A stretch of 64,000 nt of DNA, from the NCBI GenBank assembly GCA_027919835.1, contig JANVFP010000005.1, positions 62,001-126,000 of the forward strand. Direction: 5' to 3'. Position 1 is the stretch's first letter. Each line of letters opens with the position of its first letter. The notes beneath the pieces are model-generated. The model was not told where the DNA came from, did no database searches, and saw only the letters and a program-made list of their open reading frames with translations. Shown one piece after another: positions 60,249 to 64,000 of this stretch. This DNA is from Lentinula raphanica (lineage: Eukaryota; Basidiomycota; Agaricomycetes; Agaricales; Omphalotaceae). The position numbers and the translations under genes were made by a program.

Positions 60249-61352
60249 TGTGTGTTTGGGTGATAGGAGAGGTGGTTGAAGGGGTGTATATTGGATAGCA
60301 TGTTGACCATCGCGCTTAAATACTTTTCCCGCAGGACATTTCCCTGACGGACCGTCGTCTGACCAACATCGTGTAATCCAGATGACAGAATCTTCCTCTA
60401 TTGCTTTTTCCGTAAGAGAAAGATTAGAAATCTACACAAGGGAGATAACACGAATGAGTAATATGAACAGTCATCTAGTTGACGGTTTGACCTAACCGCT
60501 TATACTCAACTTCGAGTATGCAAGTTATTGCAACGCGGGACACCAAAGAAAGCCGTGGTCACTAGGAGTCGCAGCCTGGTGGATGCCACCTTTTTGTGCC
60601 GTCTACTTTCCCATCTACTGATTTCGGTGCTGATTGAGACGAGATGAGACAACGATTTCGAGCTATGGTCTCCCCTTTGTAAATCAATGTCTTGAATGGT
60701 CGCCTATGCACCGTCTAGATCGAGGAGCAACGCTGGATACACTCGATTAAAGTTATTTGGTTGAAGGTTTGCAAGATGGAATTCAATCGGTACCGACGTA
60801 ACGCTCTGTGAGAGCAGACCGGTATCGGAGCGAGACATCTTCCAAGTTTCCGGATGGCAAGCAGTACCACGCATACTGAAGAGGGGCCTGTCTCAGATTT
60901 CCTTCACGCACGCACATAATGATATAGCGTAGGTGCATGTTCCGAACGGTAATGCTCTCGAAGTAGCTCTCGAAGTCACTGAGAGTCTAGAAGCGTCGAA
61001 GGATGTAAAGAACAGTGACTGACACACGGTAGTTAACCGTCGCACTGAAATGATTGTGCAAAGTTGGTACCTCAACTTGTCAAGAAGGATGAGCAGAACC
61101 AGTGCGATATCATCGAAGTCACTTTGCATTGAAATTTGAGCGACGAGCTGACGAAGGAGTATCATGTTACAGCACGCTAGACTGATAGAATAGTGATTAA
61201 GACCGAGCGCACAGACTCTGTATGAACAAGTGTCCTGATATTTCATGAATCAAAATCCTGGCGTCTATATTGAAAGTTCTTACTTCCTCCCCCGACCCGA
61301 CCAAAGGTCAAGCAGCAAACCTGCTGTCTATCCTCTTGTCTGCAATTCGAAG
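60249..61352. other. intergenic, no supported gene
   Basis: Promoter of the old yellow enzyme gene and 3' flank of the next minus-strand gene. A minus-strand frame at 60893-61246 has no motif and is Cys/Leu/Ser-rich; not called. AAGTAGCTCTCG is doubled at about 60950-60975. Confidence 0.4.
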
Positions 61353-62091
61353 TTATTGTGCGGGATGAAAACGAACAGCGAGAGCATGGAACGGGTCGTA
61401 CAGACTTATCTGAGACCCACCAGCAACGGCCGCTGACGATGACTCGTTCGAGATATCCACATTCTGAGTTTTCTCTTGGATTCGAGGATGAAATGCGGTC
61501 GCGGTGCTATCCTGAAGCTGAGTGGAAGGCTCGCAAGTCGCAATTGGGGTTTGAATGTCTACGAGCTGGATGTGATGAGGCGTGAATCCGGGAAACGATT
61601 CGACGTTGAAGTCGAGTACGTGATCATTTGCGACGGTATGGCTGGGTTGTTCAACGCTAATCGGACTCGGATGTTCCACACGAGCGTCTGGTGGATTGGG
61701 GGTCTCAACGTGTTCAGGTTCGGCAGTGATACTGTTCGCGTCTGCGGGTTCTTCCTGAATGGTTTCTGTATCTGTGGGATTTAATCCTTCTGAAGATCCT
61801 GTGTCCGGAGGAAGGGCAATTCCATGAAGAGAAGTAGCTGCAAGGATATCATGACCGGACTGATTTTCGGTACGCCCTAGATCTAGAGCAGTGTCGGCGT
61901 CAGGTATAGGCTCGAGATGGTAAAGCTCGTGAGATGGCTGGGTGATGATATGGGCTGAACCTGCGACAGAAGCTGAGGTATCGCTGGTAGGAAAACGTAT
62001 TGGACCAGCAATAGTTGAGAGAATGAAACCACTGAGCATGACACTGCTCGCAACAAGAAGATTGAGCAATCGGATATACATGGCCGATGGC
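61353..62091 (-). CDS. predicted secreted or membrane-tethered low-complexity protein
   Basis: Single open frame. From ATG 62091 it reads MYIRLLNLLVASSVMLSGFI followed by LSTIAGP, a good signal peptide or signal anchor. The remaining 220 or so residues are rich in Pro, Thr, Ser, Glu, His and Asp (for example GLNPTDTETIQEEPADANSI and HVETPNPPDARVEHPSPISV), with almost no Cys and no recognisable fold. The frame stays open upstream to ATG 62243, which would give a 50-residue basic cytoplasmic leader and turn the segment into a signal anchor. No homologue recognised. The frame is long for low-complexity chance and shows no intron. Confidence 0.55.
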
Positions 62092-63134
62092 TGAGTTCTG
62101 TATAGTTCGAAGACGATGATACGAAGAGAACCGCGACCAAAGTTGGATTTAGGGGATTGAGTGTTAGTACGTGAAGGGGGTACTTGCTTTTTAGAAGGGT
62201 CCGTGAATGTAAGACATGGTTCTACCATGACATGATTGACCATGGAGCGCCTGTGAGATCATTGGGGAATCGTTTGTCTGATGATTCACGAGTGTGTCTG
62301 AAGAAAGATTTGCGTCAATCGAGACCTGCCAGCGGTACCTAGAACCAGGAATTTTAGAAAGTAAGCCGAGTCAAAGCGATTTGGATTTTTCTGAGAGGTG
62401 TTTAGTATAATTCATTCGAAGTCTTATTTTGAGGCTGCCTTCTGCAAACTTGTCGGCCATCGAGAGAACGAGATTTGAACTGAAGCAATTGGTCACCGTT
62501 GAAGAGAACGAGTGGCGGCAGATGGCGGCACGAGCGGATGTTGCCGGCGGTATATGTAAGACATCGGCTTCGAAGCTGCATCGCCACCTGTCAGTGTCCA
62601 AATTCCAATGCCTCTGCTTCTTGAAGTTCGAAAAGTTCGTCTCAGGTACTCTCATTCGATATGGATTTTCACTACCACTCACAGAACACGAATAAAGTCA
62701 TCGCAAACAACCTCTCAAATTCCTCTTTTCTCCCTGAAGACTCGAAGTTACTGTCATCATTGGAAATGATGTGCAACTTAGATAGAGTTATTCTCCCATT
62801 GTACCAACCACCGATTCTTCAAGTTCGTCTTCGCTGCCGCGTCGAATTTCTCTGTCGCGTCTCGTTTTTGCCCGTGTTCTGAGTTCAGGCTCGTTCAGGC
62901 TCGTTCATTGCAGCAAAAATATCGCGGACTCAGGATTACATCAGATTAGATAAGGGTCCAACCATTCGCTCAAGGTTTTCTTACGACGGCCAGCTGACTG
63001 CTCGTCAAGTGCTCATCGACAATAGATATACTGGCTGCAACGGTTTATAAACCGCTTGCGAAATCTGCCTTAATCTACGCTTCTCCCACAATCCCACACG
63101 AGCAACATCCGTCTCTAACAAGCTATATCAGGAG
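62092..63134. other. divergent intergenic region
   Basis: Between the secreted-protein gene (minus) and DAK1 (plus). A palindromic TATA-like GGTTTATAAACC at about 63041-63052 lies some 85 bp before the DAK1 start. Frames at 62371-62882 carry no motif. Confidence 0.45.
63041..63052 (+). promoter_or_regulatory. TATA-like element before DAK1
   Basis: GGTTTATAAACC, perfectly palindromic, about 85 bp upstream of the ATG at 63135. Position suits a core promoter element. Confidence 0.4.
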
Positions 63135-64000
63135 ATGGCATCCAAACACTTGATCAATTCACCTTCCACTCTCGTTATCGAGTCCCTCGAGGGTCTTTGT
63201 TTGTTGAATCCAGAGCTGAAACTCGACAGGGACGCCAGAGTGCTCTATAGGCCTTTATCCAACAATCCATCTCAAAAAGTCGCTTTGATCTGTGGTGGCG
63301 GCTCCGGCCATGAACCCGCTCACGCTGCTTTCGTTGGGAAAGGGATACTCTCTGCAGCTGTGTCAGGGAGTGTGTTCGCCAGTCCCAGTGGGAAGCAGGT
63401 CAGACGAGCCGTAGAATTGGTTCATCCGATCACTAGCACTGCTTCGGACGGAGCCGAAGAAGGAGCAGGAACGTTGATCATCGTCAAGAATTATACGGGG
63501 GACATTCTCAATTTTGGACTGGCCAAGGAAGCGTTGGCCTCATACCCAGCTTACGCCAAATCGGTTCGGTTCCTCACCGTCGCAGATGATGTTGCTGTCC
63601 CTCGCTCCCGGATCACACTCGTCGGACGACGGGGGCTTGCTGGAACTGTTTTGCTGTACAAGATCATTGGCGAGCTGGCTTTGGGGGGATCGAGCTTGGA
63701 TGAGGTTGAGAAGGTTGGTAAGTATGTCGCGGAAAATCTGGCTACCATTGGTGTAGCCACTGGGCATTCGCATGTGCCTGGGACTGAACGAGGACAGGAT
63801 GCCTTGGGGGAAGATGAGATCGAAGTTGGCATGGGTATCCATAATGAACCTGGAGTGCTCCGTCTACGTGGTTCGAACGGTGCACCACCTCCTTTATCCG
63901 AAATCATGCCTCGTCTCGTTAGCCTCTTGACGGCTTCTCAAGAAGAGGACCCCGAACGCGGCTGGGTCTCGTTTTCACCCTCCACCGATGTAGTGTTGAT
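63135..64000 (+). CDS. DAK1: dihydroxyacetone kinase, N-terminal part (cut by window end)
   Basis: ATP-dependent kinase that phosphorylates dihydroxyacetone to DHAP in glycerol and methylglyoxal-related metabolism. The frame is open from ATG 63135 (MASKHLINSPSTLVIESLEG) to the end of the window with no intron, 288 codons. The DhaK domain has VALICGGGSGHEPAHAAFVG, TLIIVKNYTGDILNFGLAKE, RRGLAGTVLLYKIIGELA and ATGHSHVPGT; the last contains the HVPG loop whose His binds the substrate covalently in this family. GIHNEPG follows, as in eukaryotic enzymes. The C-terminal ATP-binding DhaL domain lies beyond the window. Strong call, partial gene. Confidence 0.95.
   Translation, partial: MASKHLINSPSTLVIESLEGLCLLNPELKLDRDARVLYRPLSNNPSQKVALICGGGSGHEPAHAAFVGKGILSAAVSGSVFASPSGKQVRRAVELVHPITSTASDGAEEGAGTLIIVKNYTGDILNFGLAKEALASYPAYAKSVRFLTVADDVAVPRSRITLVGRRGLAGTVLLYKIIGELALGGSSLDEVEKVGKYVAENLATIGVATGHSHVPGTERGQDALGEDEIEVGMGIHNEPGVLRLRGSNGAPPPLSEIMPRLVSLLTASQEEDPERGWVSFSPSTDVVL

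Overview
The window is nuclear DNA from a filamentous basidiomycete, most likely an Agaricomycete. Protein-coding genes sit on both strands with short gaps, and nearly all are cut by many introns of about 40-70 bp with GT...AG ends and CTNAC-type branch sites. The gene set fits: an Rrm4-type RNA-binding protein, a GH71 alpha-1,3-glucanase with WSC modules, a RAD52 with basidiomycete-like [10 protein letters not shown] and HRRPE segments, a DUF4588/HAPSTR1 protein and a fungal mL59. No prokaryotic, plasmid or phage feature is present. Gene models were built by hand from reading frames, splice signals and family motifs, so internal exon ends are good where family motifs join across them and approximate elsewhere.

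Layout. 0.4-7.2 kb (all minus): MaoC-type hydratase, RAD52, a poorly resolved 0.9 kb gap, and a MEF2/Rlm1-type MADS-box factor. 7.2-10.6 kb: largely non-coding, one doubtful ORF. 10.6-12.2 kb (+): an unrecognised protein with a homeodomain-like recognition helix. 12.4-15.0 kb (-): S9 prolyl-oligopeptidase-family peptidase. 16.4-20.1 kb (+): secreted GH71 glucanase with three WSC modules and several micro-exons. 20.5-26.0 kb (-): calycin-like protein, Rrm4, small charged protein. 26.0-31.0 kb: two diverged copies of a duplicated segment carrying a small secreted-protein gene, one intact and one broken. 31.6-41 kb: mitochondrial ribosomal protein mL59 (-), TENA/THI-4 protein (+), coiled-coil protein (-), GFA1 (-), UDP-glycosyltransferase (-). 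41.5-49.4 kb: bHLH factor (-), Yra1/ALY mRNA export factor (+), AIP1 (-). 50.9-56.9 kb (+): DAL5/TNA1-type MFS permease, MAD3, membrane-anchored GNAT acetyltransferase. 57.2-62.1 kb (-): HAPSTR1-like protein, old yellow enzyme, secreted low-complexity protein. 63.1 kb to the end (+): dihydroxyacetone kinase, cut by the window edge.

The genes are mostly unrelated housekeeping and regulatory functions, as usual in a fungal chromosome arm; no biosynthetic cluster or operon-like unit is visible. Functional themes are cell wall (GFA1 makes the chitin precursor pathway's first product, GH71-WSC cuts alpha-1,3-glucan, and Rlm1-type MADS factors control wall integrity in yeast), RNA handling (Rrm4, Yra1), genome and spindle maintenance (RAD52, MAD3) and actin turnover (AIP1). 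The most unusual points are the micro-exons of 4-20 nt in the GH71-WSC and MADS genes, two apparent GC-AG introns, and the segmental duplication with one pseudogenised secreted-protein gene.
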